Shown piece after piece: positions 1 through 5,325 of a DNA stretch of 22,955 nucleotides. This DNA comes from a virus, in the IMG/VR virus record IMGVR_UViG_3300021964_000573, positions 1 to 22,955 of that record; one strand, written 5' to 3'. The number at the start of each line of letters is the position of its first letter. Position 1 is the stretch's first letter. The notes under the pieces are model-generated. The model saw only the letters and a list, made by a program, of their open reading frames with translations. It was not told the origin of the DNA and made no database searches. A program made the translations under genes and the position numbers.

Positions 1-256
1 CAGAAATGTTTGATTTATAAGTTCCAACTTTTTTTGCAAGTTGGTCTTGAGTGATACCCAAAGTTTTTCTTTTGAATTTCATCTCAGATGTAAAACCAGA
101 ACTACAATCAAACTTTAATTTAATTTCATTTGCTTTGTCTTGATTTCTTTTCCAGAAAGCATGAACAGCTTGTTTAGTAACACCAAGTTCTTCACCAATT
201 TCTCTAAAAGTTTTATCATGCAAAACATAATCTCTTGTAACTTTTTCAATATCCAT
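1..256 (-). CDS. Tandem helix-turn-helix transcriptional regulator (3' part outside window)
   Basis: The frame is open from an ATG at 256-254 to the window edge, 85 codons without a stop. The protein starts MDIEKVTRDYVLHDKTFREI and has two DNA-binding segments. Residues about 12-38 (FREIGEELGVTKQAVHAFW) resemble a sigma/resolvase-type helix-turn-helix. Residues about 62-85 (FKRKTLGITQDQLAKKVGT) resemble an XRE/Cro-CI helix-turn-helix. It is divergent from the early genes, the usual place for a phage repressor or Cro-like regulator, and a 16-bp dyad lies between its start and the rightward promoter. The ribosome site is weak (AGAG just before the ATG). Repressor function is inferred from position and fold; whether the phage is temperate is unknown because the rest of the gene is missing. 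Confidence 0.75.
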   Translation of the reverse strand, partial: MDIEKVTRDYVLHDKTFREIGEELGVTKQAVHAFWKRNQDKANEIKLKFDCSSGFTSEMKFKRKTLGITQDQLAKKVGTYKSNIS

Positions 257-323
257 ACTCTAAAGGTATATGAAAATAAAAAAAAAGCAAAAAAAACTTT
301 CGTGCTAAAAGGTGCATAAACAC

Positions 324-339
324 TAGACATTTATGTCTA
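324..339. promoter_or_regulatory. Candidate repressor operator dyad TAGACATTTATGTCTA
   Basis: A perfect 7-bp inverted repeat (TAGACAT / ATGTCTA) with a 2-bp spacer sits between the divergent regulator gene and the rightward early promoter. Its core TAGACAnnnATGTC recurs in two of the three iterons inside the replication gene (1793-1834). It therefore may bind the regulator, the replication initiator, or both. Confidence 0.5.
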
Positions 340-364
340 TAGGTAAATAATTTTAGAAATAGTG

Positions 365-393
365 TTGACATAAATATAAGTATTAAGTAAAGT
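365..393 (+). promoter_or_regulatory. Early rightward promoter (TTGACA, 17 nt, TAAAGT)
   Basis: A perfect -35 box TTGACA (365-370) is followed after 17 nt by TAAAGT (388-393), giving a start near 400. The upstream string ATAAACACTAG (316-326) lies 49 nt before the -35 box, exactly as at the promoter near 17580. The predicted mRNA begins only about 3 nt before a pseudoknot-like leader. The interval 257-444 otherwise holds the dyad and A-tracts, and no gene. Confidence 0.6.
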
Positions 394-402
394 AACAGCA
401 TA

Positions 403-433
403 GAGTTTGTTAGTTCTCAAAAAAAACTAACAA
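403..433 (+). promoter_or_regulatory. Leader hairpin / H-type pseudoknot abutting the ribosome site of gene 445
   Basis: An 8-bp stem TTGTTAGT (407-414) / ACTAACAA (426-433) ends directly against GGAG. A second short stem GAG (403-405) / CTC (416-418) would place the first strand in its loop, giving an H-type pseudoknot with one-nucleotide connectors and a 7-A loop. The same layout recurs at 18018-18044 with a different stem. It could tune translation or protect the 5' end of the mRNA. Confidence 0.45.
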
Positions 434-444
434 GGAGAAACAAA

Positions 445-726
445 ATGAAATACTTACATCACTTAGTTTGGGATTATAGAGAATCTTCAGACCAAACAAA
501 ACAATTTATTAAAACAAGATTATCCAAACAACCTATTGAAACTTCACATTGCAATTTTTGTTATGGAGATGGTATAGTAGAGTTTCAGTTTGGAGAAGAT
601 GACATAGACAGAGATATCTGCGAACTTTGCGACAACTATGAAGCAAGGTCAGCGATTAGGATTGCCGATAGAATCCAGAATATCTTTATGTATCTAAAAC
701 TAAAGTCTAAAAAGGGGGTGAGATAG
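445..726 (+). CDS. Small zinc-binding protein, unknown function
   Basis: This 93-residue protein is the first gene of the early operon. Its centre has two CxxC pairs, CNFC (C36, C39, followed by YGDG as in DnaJ-type CxxCxGxG knuckles) and CELC (C59, C62), so it probably folds around one zinc ion. The C-terminus is basic (KLKSKKGVR). It starts at ATG 445 behind the ribosome site GGAGAAACAAA, whose full 11 nt are complementary to the candidate small RNA at 7740-7811. No function can be assigned. Nucleic-acid or protein binding, as in other early phage zinc proteins, is the plain guess. Confidence 0.75.
   Translation: MKYLHHLVWDYRESSDQTKQFIKTRLSKQPIETSHCNFCYGDGIVEFQFGEDDIDRDICELCDNYEARSAIRIADRIQNIFMYLKLKSKKGVR
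609..621 (+). repeat. Dispersed motif copy CAGAGATATCTGC
   Basis: Inside gene 445. It is identical over 13 nt to copies at 1977, 6021 and 10127, and here reads (G)AC AGA GAT ATC TGC, a different reading frame from the others. See the copy at 6021. Confidence 0.5.
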
Positions 727-900
727 ATGTTCCAATTATCAAGTCTACGAAGTAAGAATGTTGATGGATGGCGAAAGCCACTCAATCGTGGAAGTGGATT
801 TTTTAAAACATCTCACGATATCAATAAAGATGAGATGAAAAAGAAACACGAAAATGCCACAAAAAGAAGAAAGCAAAATCAAAAAACAAAGGAGAAGTAA
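727..900 (+). CDS. Small basic protein, unknown function (57 aa)
   Basis: The ATG at 727 directly follows the TAG of the previous gene, with a strong purine-rich ribosome site (AAGGGGGTGAG) inside the end of that gene, so the two are translationally coupled. The protein begins MFQLSSLRSKNVDGWRKPL and ends in a highly charged tail rich in Lys, Arg and Gln (KKKHENATKRRKQNQKTKEK). It has no cysteines and no membrane segment. The basic tail suggests binding to nucleic acid or to an acidic host protein, but it is unrecognised. Its end supplies the AAAGGAGAAG ribosome site of gene 902. Confidence 0.65.
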   Translation: MFQLSSLRSKNVDGWRKPLNRGSGFFKTSHDINKDEMKKKHENATKRRKQNQKTKEK

Positions 901-901
901 A

Positions 902-1105
902 ATGTTTAACAATAAGAAAATAGAAGAACTAGAAGATGACATCAAGCACTTGCATGAAGTTTGCATAACATTAACTAAAATGGTTGATAACTTGCAAGGT
1001 TGTTTAAAAGACCAGTTAGATATAAATAGATTGGTTAGAGAAAGATTAAAAACATTAGAGGGGGAAGAACATGGCAGAGAAACAATATCACAACTTCATC
1101 AGTAA
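902..1105 (+). CDS. Small coiled-coil protein (67 aa)
   Basis: The start is set at ATG 902, 4 nt after AAAGGAGAAG, rather than at an in-frame ATG 48 nt upstream that would overlap the previous gene and lacks a ribosome site. The product begins MFNNKKIEELEDDIKHLHEV and keeps heptad-like leucine, isoleucine and valine spacing through about residue 55, so a helical coiled coil is likely. It overlaps the next gene by 35 nt. Function is unknown; it may be an accessory or oligomerisation partner of the neighbouring replication proteins. Confidence 0.6.
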   Translation: MFNNKKIEELEDDIKHLHEVCITLTKMVDNLQGCLKDQLDINRLVRERLKTLEGEEHGRETISQLHQ

Positions 1106-1490
1106 AATTACCAAGACAAGTCCTTACGGATTTCAGTTAGCAGAAACTGGAGAAGATGTTTGGATTAACTACGGAAAATTTTATGAGGGCAATAAAGAAT
1201 TTGAAGCAGGTCAAGAAATATCAGTTTCTTGTACTGAATCAAATGGTAAATATTATGTGAATAAGATTGATGGCTCAACTGGTAAAGCATCCTCAGAGGC
1301 AATACAAGACCTCGTAAATGATGCAAACCAGCTAGAGGTACAAAGAGATGCAAGGCAAGTTGCAATTGTAAGACAAAGCTCTTTAAAAGCAGCAGTCGAC
1401 TATGCAACAGCAGATGCACAAGTAGTATCTTTAACTCCAGAAAAGATATTAGAAGTTGCTGAACAATTTGAAAAGTGGGTATTAAGATAA
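1071..1490 (+). CDS. Probable OB-fold nucleic-acid-binding protein
   Basis: This 139-residue protein starts at ATG 1071 behind GAGGGGGAAGAAC. Residues about 5-65 alternate short beta strands with aromatic residues (YGFQLAE, VWINYGKFY, GQEISVSC, KYYVNKI), a pattern seen in OB-fold single-strand-binding proteins. The C-terminal half carries RQVAIVRQSSLKAAVDYA and EKILEVAEQFEKWVLR, a helical tail that recurs in phage replication-associated proteins. It lies immediately before the replication initiator, and its TAA overlaps that gene's ATG. A single-strand DNA-binding or annealing role is inferred from fold impression and context; no catalytic motif is visible. Confidence 0.55.
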   Translation: MAEKQYHNFISKITKTSPYGFQLAETGEDVWINYGKFYEGNKEFEAGQEISVSCTESNGKYYVNKIDGSTGKASSEAIQDLVNDANQLEVQRDARQVAIVRQSSLKAAVDYATADAQVVSLTPEKILEVAEQFEKWVLR

Positions 1491-2206
1491 TGAAAGACCA
1501 ACCTAATTACTACAGCATCCTAACTGCTGAAGTAAGATACGACTCTCAGCTTACATGGTTTGAAAAAATCATGTATGCCGAGTTGTCGGCACTAGCCAAT
1601 AAGACTGGAGAATGTTGGGCTAGTAACAAATGGTTTAGTGATGTCTTCAAACAGTCCACCAGAACGATTACTAGGGCGATTACACGACTTTCTGAGCGAG
1701 GATATATCAAAGTATCATTTGAATACGAAGGTAAGCAAATAAGCAAAAGAATCGTTAAAATTGCTTTGCCTATGGACAAAAAAGTCATGGGGTCTATAGA
1801 CAAAAATGTCGACAACCCTATAGACAAAAATGTCCGAGAGAATAATACAAGTAATAACAATACAAGTATTAATATATATGTGAGAGATGAAGAAGATTTT
1901 CAAAGATTTTGGGATAAGCTACAAGGTAGAAAGAAAAATAAAAATGATGCCAAGAGAGCATATCTTCAAATTGATGCAGAGATATCTGCAGAAGAGTTAG
2001 CATCTAAATTTAATGAACTTTTAAATACAAGAGAAGAAAAATATGTTCCTTATCCACAGAAGTGGTTAAAGAATGAAGGATGGCACGAAGAAGTAAAAGA
2101 AGAATCTACATCACATGCTTACATGTCAGACACAGGAGTTTATAGAGATGTTGATGGTTACATTATATCAAAAGAAGAATACGAAAACTTACAGGAGAGC
2201 AACTAA
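1490..2206 (+). CDS. Replication initiator with N-terminal winged helix (lambda O-like architecture)
   Basis: The start is the ATG at 1490 (MKDQPNYYSILTAEVRYDSQ), overlapping the previous stop as ATAATGA, which gives 238 residues. Residues about 15-90 (LTWFEKIMYAELSALANKTG, then SNKWFSDVFKQSTRTITRAI and LSERGYIKV) form the winged helix seen in phage O-type and HTH_36 initiators. Residues about 93-135 are a low-complexity linker with the repeated peptide (M/I)DK(K/N)V and many Asn and Thr. Residues about 138-215 (FQRFWDKLQGRKKNKNDAKR, PYPQKWLKNEGW) are the helical C-terminal domain that typically recruits the host helicase. The DNA of the linker holds three iterons and an A+T-rich stretch, so the protein probably binds its own gene to open an origin. 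Confidence 0.72.
   Translation: MKDQPNYYSILTAEVRYDSQLTWFEKIMYAELSALANKTGECWASNKWFSDVFKQSTRTITRAITRLSERGYIKVSFEYEGKQISKRIVKIALPMDKKVMGSIDKNVDNPIDKNVRENNTSNNNTSINIYVRDEEDFQRFWDKLQGRKKNKNDAKRAYLQIDAEISAEELASKFNELLNTREEKYVPYPQKWLKNEGWHEEVKEESTSHAYMSDTGVYRDVDGYIISKEEYENLQESN
1769..1885 (+). repeat. ori: Candidate replication origin: three 24-nt-spaced iterons plus A+T-rich stretch
   Basis: Three 18-bp direct repeats start at 1769 (CCTATGGACAAAAAAGTC), 1793 (TCTATAGACAAAAATGTC) and 1817 (CCTATAGACAAAAATGTC), exactly 24 nt apart. The last two contain the dyad GACA-AAAA-TGTC, close to the intergenic dyad at 324-339. They are followed by about 45 nt of nearly pure A+T with a repeated ATACAAGTA. Iterons plus an A+T-rich element inside the initiator's linker is the arrangement of the lambda origin in gene O. 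Confidence 0.6.
1977..1992 (+). repeat. Dispersed motif copy CAGAGATATCTGCAGA
   Basis: A 16-nt string identical to 6021-6036, here inside the replication gene and read as GCA GAG ATA TCT GCA GAA. See the copy at 6021. Confidence 0.5.
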
Positions 2207-2207
2207 A

Positions 2208-2327
2208 ATGACTTTTACAGATGTAATATTAGGAATAGTTTTTACTGCAATTGCTTGGTTTTTTGGCTATAAAATATTTATGTATTTAGTTAAGTTTTGT
2301 TCAATGTTACTAGATTTGATTTTTTAA
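2208..2327 (+). CDS. Single-pass small membrane protein (39 aa)
   Basis: ATG 2208 follows the replication gene's stop by 1 nt, and AGGAGAGC lies 11 nt before it. The product MTFTDVILGIVFTAIAWFFG continues YKIFMYLVKF and ends in a hydrophobic tail, so most of it is one membrane helix. An upstream in-frame ATG would add 31 residues that overlap the replication gene and has no ribosome site. Its role is unknown. Small inner-membrane proteins in early phage operons often act on host physiology or exclusion, but nothing in this sequence shows that. Confidence 0.55.
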   Translation: MTFTDVILGIVFTAIAWFFGYKIFMYLVKFCSMLLDLIF

Positions 2328-2357
2328 ATATTAAAGTATAAAATAAAGGAGAAAATT

Positions 2358-2579
2358 ATGACAACTAATGAAGTACAAGATACTCTTCTAAACGAGAAAG
2401 AGCTAAAGGTTAAAGTAATCCGTGATGCTTTACATGTTCACAAGCTTTGGTTCAAAGATGGCAAAATTATGCCCAGATATTTAACTACATTACTTGCTTT
2501 GTTAGATGAGTACGAAAATAAAGAAGCTAGAATTTTAGCTCGACATAACTTAGCAGGGAGTGTAGAGGAATATGAATAA
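2358..2579 (+). CDS. Small conserved-looking phage protein, unknown (73 aa)
   Basis: Starts at ATG 2358 behind AAAGGAGAAAATT, which unlike the early leaders lacks the GGAGAAAC extension. The protein is mostly helical and charged (EKELKVKVIRDALHVHKLWF, then MPRYLTTLLALLDEYENKEA). It has no cysteine pairs, signal peptide or membrane segment. It overlaps the next gene by 8 nt, so the two are probably coupled. Function is not recognised. Confidence 0.65.
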   Translation: MTTNEVQDTLLNEKELKVKVIRDALHVHKLWFKDGKIMPRYLTTLLALLDEYENKEARILARHNLAGSVEEYE

Positions 2580-3090
2580 CTTAGTACAAACATTACCAGA
2601 ACTAATAGATGAATTAAAAAATATAAACATTGGAATCCTTAAAGGCAGATTAGAACGAGGGAATATTCTAAAACGAATTAAGGAAAACAAAGCCTATATT
2701 GGATATGATTCTTATTGTCAAAACTGGAATGAGTTTTTAGAAGCAGTAGGAATTAATAGAGAAACGGCTAGGCAAGATATGGAAATCTACGAAGAGTTTT
2801 CTTATTACTTGATGCAGAAAGTTGAACTACTTGCTAACTGTAGTTATGAGAGGTTGGTGCGATTATTGCCAGTTGCAAAGAAAGACCCAGACTTAAAAGC
2901 ATCACTCCTTGACATGGCAGCAACTGCAAGTCGTACTGACTTCGATAACAATGTAAAAGAATTGAAAGGTAAAATTCCTAACGATAAATGTTTATCAATA
3001 GAAACTTGTGAAAACAAACAATCTATTATTTTAGAAAAATGCACAATATGTGGATTAACTTTTAGAAGAAAGGATTTAGAACTTGTCTAA
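2572..3090 (+). CDS. DUF3102/ParB-like helical DNA-binding protein with C-terminal Cys pair
   Basis: This 172-residue protein begins with a helical segment (LPELIDELKNINIGILKGRL) followed by GNILKRIKENKAYIGYDSYC and a helix-turn-helix-like stretch FLEAVGINRETARQDMEIYE. That order is typical of DUF3102 and ParB-adjacent phage proteins. The C-terminus ends with CTIC (C157, C160), which could be half of a zinc knuckle completed by another chain. It overlaps both neighbours by 8 nt, including the TTG start of the methyltransferase, so the two products are made together. A DNA-binding role is inferred; a direct link to methylation is a guess from coupling. Confidence 0.5.
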   Translation: MNNLVQTLPELIDELKNINIGILKGRLERGNILKRIKENKAYIGYDSYCQNWNEFLEAVGINRETARQDMEIYEEFSYYLMQKVELLANCSYERLVRLLPVAKKDPDLKASLLDMAATASRTDFDNNVKELKGKIPNDKCLSIETCENKQSIILEKCTICGLTFRRKDLELV

Positions 3091-3667
3091 AATTATACTA
3101 GACCTTTGTGGTGGCACAGGGTCTTGGAGCAAACCATATAAAGAAAATGGTTATGATGTAAGAGTTGTTACTTTGCCAGAAAATGATGTAAGAGAATATC
3201 AACCACCCAAAAATGTTTATGGGATATTAGCAGCACCACCATGCGACCAATTTTCATTTGCTAAAACAACAGGGCAGCCAAGACAATTAGAAAATGCTTG
3301 GAGTATTGTAAGAGCTTGTTTAGATATCATAGCTCAATGCAATTCAATAGAATCAGATTATGCAAAAACTACTAAATTAAAATTTTGGGCATTAGAAAAT
3401 CCTAATGGTTTATTAAAAAGGTTTTTAGGTAAACCAGCTTATGAATTTAATCCTTATGATTTTGGAGATGATTATAAAAAGAAAACACATTTGTGGGGAT
3501 GGTTTAACGACCCTAAAAAAAATCCGATTGAATGTGTAAATGTAAAATTTGATAGAATGAAATCTAAAGACATACATCCAGAATATTTTGGCACTTTAAC
3601 TAGAAAAGAAAGGAGAGCAATAACACCACAAGGTTTTGCTAAAGCATTTTACGAAGCTAATATATAA
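3083..3667 (+). CDS. DNA (cytosine-5-)-methyltransferase, short phage type
   Basis: Transfers a methyl group from S-adenosylmethionine to C5 of cytosine in DNA. The SAM-binding motif I is LDLCGGTGSWSKPY (residues about 6-20). Motif IV, with the catalytic Cys, is AAPPCDQFS (about 49-57). The motif VI-like ENP lies near residue 103, and the closing motif TPQGFAKAFYEAN is at the C-terminus. At 194 residues it is shorter than restriction-type enzymes and has little room for a target-recognition domain, as in other phage versions. The start is a TTG at 3083 preceded by AAAGGA; motif I begins so soon after it that no later start is possible. It may protect phage DNA from host restriction. The recognition site cannot be read from sequence. 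Confidence 0.8.
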   Translation: MSKIILDLCGGTGSWSKPYKENGYDVRVVTLPENDVREYQPPKNVYGILAAPPCDQFSFAKTTGQPRQLENAWSIVRACLDIIAQCNSIESDYAKTTKLKFWALENPNGLLKRFLGKPAYEFNPYDFGDDYKKKTHLWGWFNDPKKNPIECVNVKFDRMKSKDIHPEYFGTLTRKERRAITPQGFAKAFYEANI

Positions 3668-3680
3668 AGAGGTAAAAGAT

Positions 3681-3998
3681 ATGCGATTTATAGAAAATGA
3701 AGATTACATAAAAGAATACTCACTTGAATATTTAGACTATGTTAGAACTTTAAGTTGCTGTGTAACAGGAAACCCAATAGCAGAGCCACATCATTTAGAA
3801 GCAATAGGAATGGGTGCGAATAGAAAGAAACCTAATATAAAACACTTTACTTGTATTCCTATTTGTAGAGAAGTTCATATCGAAGTTCATGCAAAGGGAA
3901 TCAATTGGGTAAACGAAAGGTATAGAGTTCAGCTATGGCAAGAAGCTTATTATACATTAGCTAAATGGCTTATTATTAGGGCAGAAAAAAAAGAGTAA
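3681..3998 (+). CDS. HNH/DUF968-like putative nuclease
   Basis: Start set at ATG 3681 behind AAGAGGTAAAAGAT, giving 105 residues. The core reads LSCCVTGNPIAEPHHLEAIG, then FTCIPICREVHIEVHAKGI. The residues C26/C27, H37/H38, C58, C62, H66 and H70 match the metal-site and His pattern of small HNH-related phage recombination nucleases (NinG, DUF968 and Ref-like proteins). It is the last gene of the early operon, where such proteins act in recombination or Holliday-junction processing. Nuclease activity is inferred from residue pattern alone. Confidence 0.55.
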   Translation: MRFIENEDYIKEYSLEYLDYVRTLSCCVTGNPIAEPHHLEAIGMGANRKKPNIKHFTCIPICREVHIEVHAKGINWVNERYRVQLWQEAYYTLAKWLIIRAEKKE

Positions 3999-4017
3999 AA
4001 AAATTTACTTGTATCTA

Positions 4018-4048
4018 TTGACATAGTTATAGGAACAGGCATTATATT
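4018..4048 (+). promoter_or_regulatory. Promoter of gene 4067 (TTGACA, TATATT)
   Basis: TTGACA (4018-4023) lies 17-19 nt before overlapping -10 candidates ATTATA (4041) and TATATT (4043). It shares TCTATTGAC and GTTATA with the promoter at 6699. The start would fall near 4053-4055, so the mRNA begins at or next to its own GGAG. Confidence 0.5.
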
Positions 4049-4066
4049 AGTATGGAGAAACAAATT

Positions 4067-4240
4067 ATGGATAACGGATTAAGACTACAAAGGTTACTTA
4101 AAGAAGGATTCAAAGGTTGGAGAATAATAAAATCTCAAAGAGAATTTGTAATGCAAGAATTAGAAATTTCTCAAGAACAACTTTTAGAATCAAATGCAAA
4201 TTTATTGCTAAGACTAAAACAAAAGGTAGGTGCAAAGTAA
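4067..4240 (+). CDS. Small helical protein, unknown (57 aa)
   Basis: The start is placed at the second ATG (4067) because GGAGAAACAAAT at 4054-4065 is then a normally spaced ribosome site of the same form as at genes 445, 6784, 7209 and 17706. An ATG at 4052 that begins inside this site would add five residues and could only serve as a near-leaderless start. The product (MDNGLRLQRLLKEGFKGWRI, ending LLLRLKQKVGAK) is helical and basic, with no recognisable domain. Its last base is the first of the next gene's ATG. The 12-nt string GGAGAAACAAAT is the longest perfect match to the candidate small RNA. Confidence 0.6.
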   Translation: MDNGLRLQRLLKEGFKGWRIIKSQREFVMQELEISQEQLLESNANLLLRLKQKVGAK

Positions 4241-4899
4241 TGATGGATTCAATTATAAAAACTTGCACTAAATGTCATGGTACAGGAAATACAGGACATA
4301 CACATATTGAAGATGGTAAATGCTTTGACTGTGATGGCAAAGGCATACAGTTAAAAACTTTAAAGCAAACTAGAGCAGCAATTCTTAGAGCCATAAAAAA
4401 GCAAGAAAAAATACAAGCAGAAGAAAATGTTAAATCAGATAACTTTAAAAAAGCTTGTGAAAAAAGAAAAAGAAGAACTGACAAAATTGTAAGATTATTA
4501 AATTTAAAAACTTTTGAAGATTCAAATAAAAAAGAAATTGCAGATATATCTGTAAGAGTATTTAACAGAAAAAATGTAGAAACTGATTATGGAATGTTTA
4601 CATTTTGGTTAGCACTTGGTGATGATGGGTTTGTTTATTCTTTTAAATCAGAATCTAATAAAGTTTTGGATTCTTATTACTCAAATACTGAAAAAGATAT
4701 GCTAAACAATTTTGGTGCAGAAGAAGCTGCACTTTATCATGAAAACAAAAGAATAAAGCTTTCTGGATTAATAGAAGATAAAGCTGAATACAATGTAGCA
4801 AAAATTGCATCTCGTTTCAAAAAGAATGGTTATGAAAAAGCATGGAATTGTGACTTACCTGTAGTACATATCAGCAAACCTAAATTCAAAAAGATTTGA
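4240..4899 (+). CDS. Protein with N-terminal DnaJ-like zinc module, unknown
   Basis: The start at ATG 4240 (stop-start overlap TAATGATGG) gives 219 residues. Residues 9-35 hold CTKCHGTG and CFDCDGKG, two CxxCxGxG-type knuckles that bind one zinc in the DnaJ family. A basic helical segment follows (KQTRAAILRAIKKQEK and later KKACEKRKRRTDK). The remaining half is a mixed alpha/beta domain (FTFWLALGDDGFVYSF) with no recognised motif. The zinc module suggests protein or RNA binding. It precedes the terminase genes but is separated from them by a promoter-like region. Confidence 0.6.
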   Translation: MMDSIIKTCTKCHGTGNTGHTHIEDGKCFDCDGKGIQLKTLKQTRAAILRAIKKQEKIQAEENVKSDNFKKACEKRKRRTDKIVRLLNLKTFEDSNKKEIADISVRVFNRKNVETDYGMFTFWLALGDDGFVYSFKSESNKVLDSYYSNTEKDMLNNFGAEEAALYHENKRIKLSGLIEDKAEYNVAKIASRFKKNGYEKAWNCDLPVVHISKPKFKKI

Positions 4900-4904
4900 C
4901 ATAT

Positions 4905-4952
4905 TTGACACGAACTTTAAAGGGGTTAGTCTATAAATATGAGTGCTAACCC
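4905..4952 (+). promoter_or_regulatory. Candidate leaderless promoter and dyad at the terminase start
   Basis: TTGACA (4905-4910), a 16-nt spacer and TAGTCT (4927-4932) put the predicted start on the A of the terminase ATG at 4939. The -10 is weak. A perfect 7-bp inverted repeat, GGGTTAG (4923-4929) / CTAACCC (4946-4952), encloses the ATG in its loop and could be an operator, or an RNA hairpin in readthrough mRNA. A second TTGACA lies at 4896. Confidence 0.4.
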
Positions 4953-5325
4953 TAAAATAGAAAAAGAAGCTCTTAAAAGGGCTATAAATAATTATAAAGG
5001 TAATGTCAGCGACATAGCTCAATCCTTTGGATGTACTAGACAAACCATATACAACCATTTAAGAGATGATGAGGAAATGTGGACTTTGCTTAATGATGCA
5101 AGAGAAACAATTATCGATTTAGCTGAATCCAAATTAGTAAAACTTATTGAGCAAGAAAATGTTCCAGCAGTTATGTTTGCATTAAGAACAATTGGCAGAA
5201 GTCGTGGATATGTAGAGAAAACTGAAATAGACCAAACACAAAAGACAATCAATATTATTGAAGTTCCAAAACTAGATGCCTATGAGCCAACGATTGATGA
5301 AATCACAGACAGCGAAATCAACTAA
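4939..5325 (+). CDS. terS: Terminase small subunit
   Basis: Recognises the packaging site and presents phage DNA to the large subunit. Residues about 13-42 (AINNYKGNVSDIAQSFGCTR, then QTIYNHL) form a helix-turn-helix. The following helices (WTLLNDARETIIDLAESKLV, VPAVMFALRTIGRSRGYVEK) match the oligomerisation core of small terminases, including the typical R(T)xGRxRGY element. The 128-residue length is normal. It overlaps the large subunit by up to 50 nt. No well-placed ribosome site precedes it: only GGGG 14 nt upstream, itself inside an inverted repeat. Confidence 0.8.
   Translation: MSANPKIEKEALKRAINNYKGNVSDIAQSFGCTRQTIYNHLRDDEEMWTLLNDARETIIDLAESKLVKLIEQENVPAVMFALRTIGRSRGYVEKTEIDQTQKTINIIEVPKLDAYEPTIDEITDSEIN

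Noticed and set aside
115-330. Minus-strand 71-codon frame over the regulator
   Set aside because: It is another frame of the helix-turn-helix gene, crosses its start, and its product is not protein-like.
403-440. Resemblance of the early leader to a preQ1-I riboswitch (short stem, A-rich loop, crossing stem at the ribosome site)
   Set aside because: The preQ1-I core needs a longer first stem and a nucleotide-rich segment between the two helices that binds the ligand. Here only one base separates them, the crossing stem is 8 bp, and no queuosine gene follows.
1769-1834. CRISPR-like repeats
   Set aside because: 18-nt repeats with 6-nt gaps inside a coding gene are iterons, not repeats and spacers.
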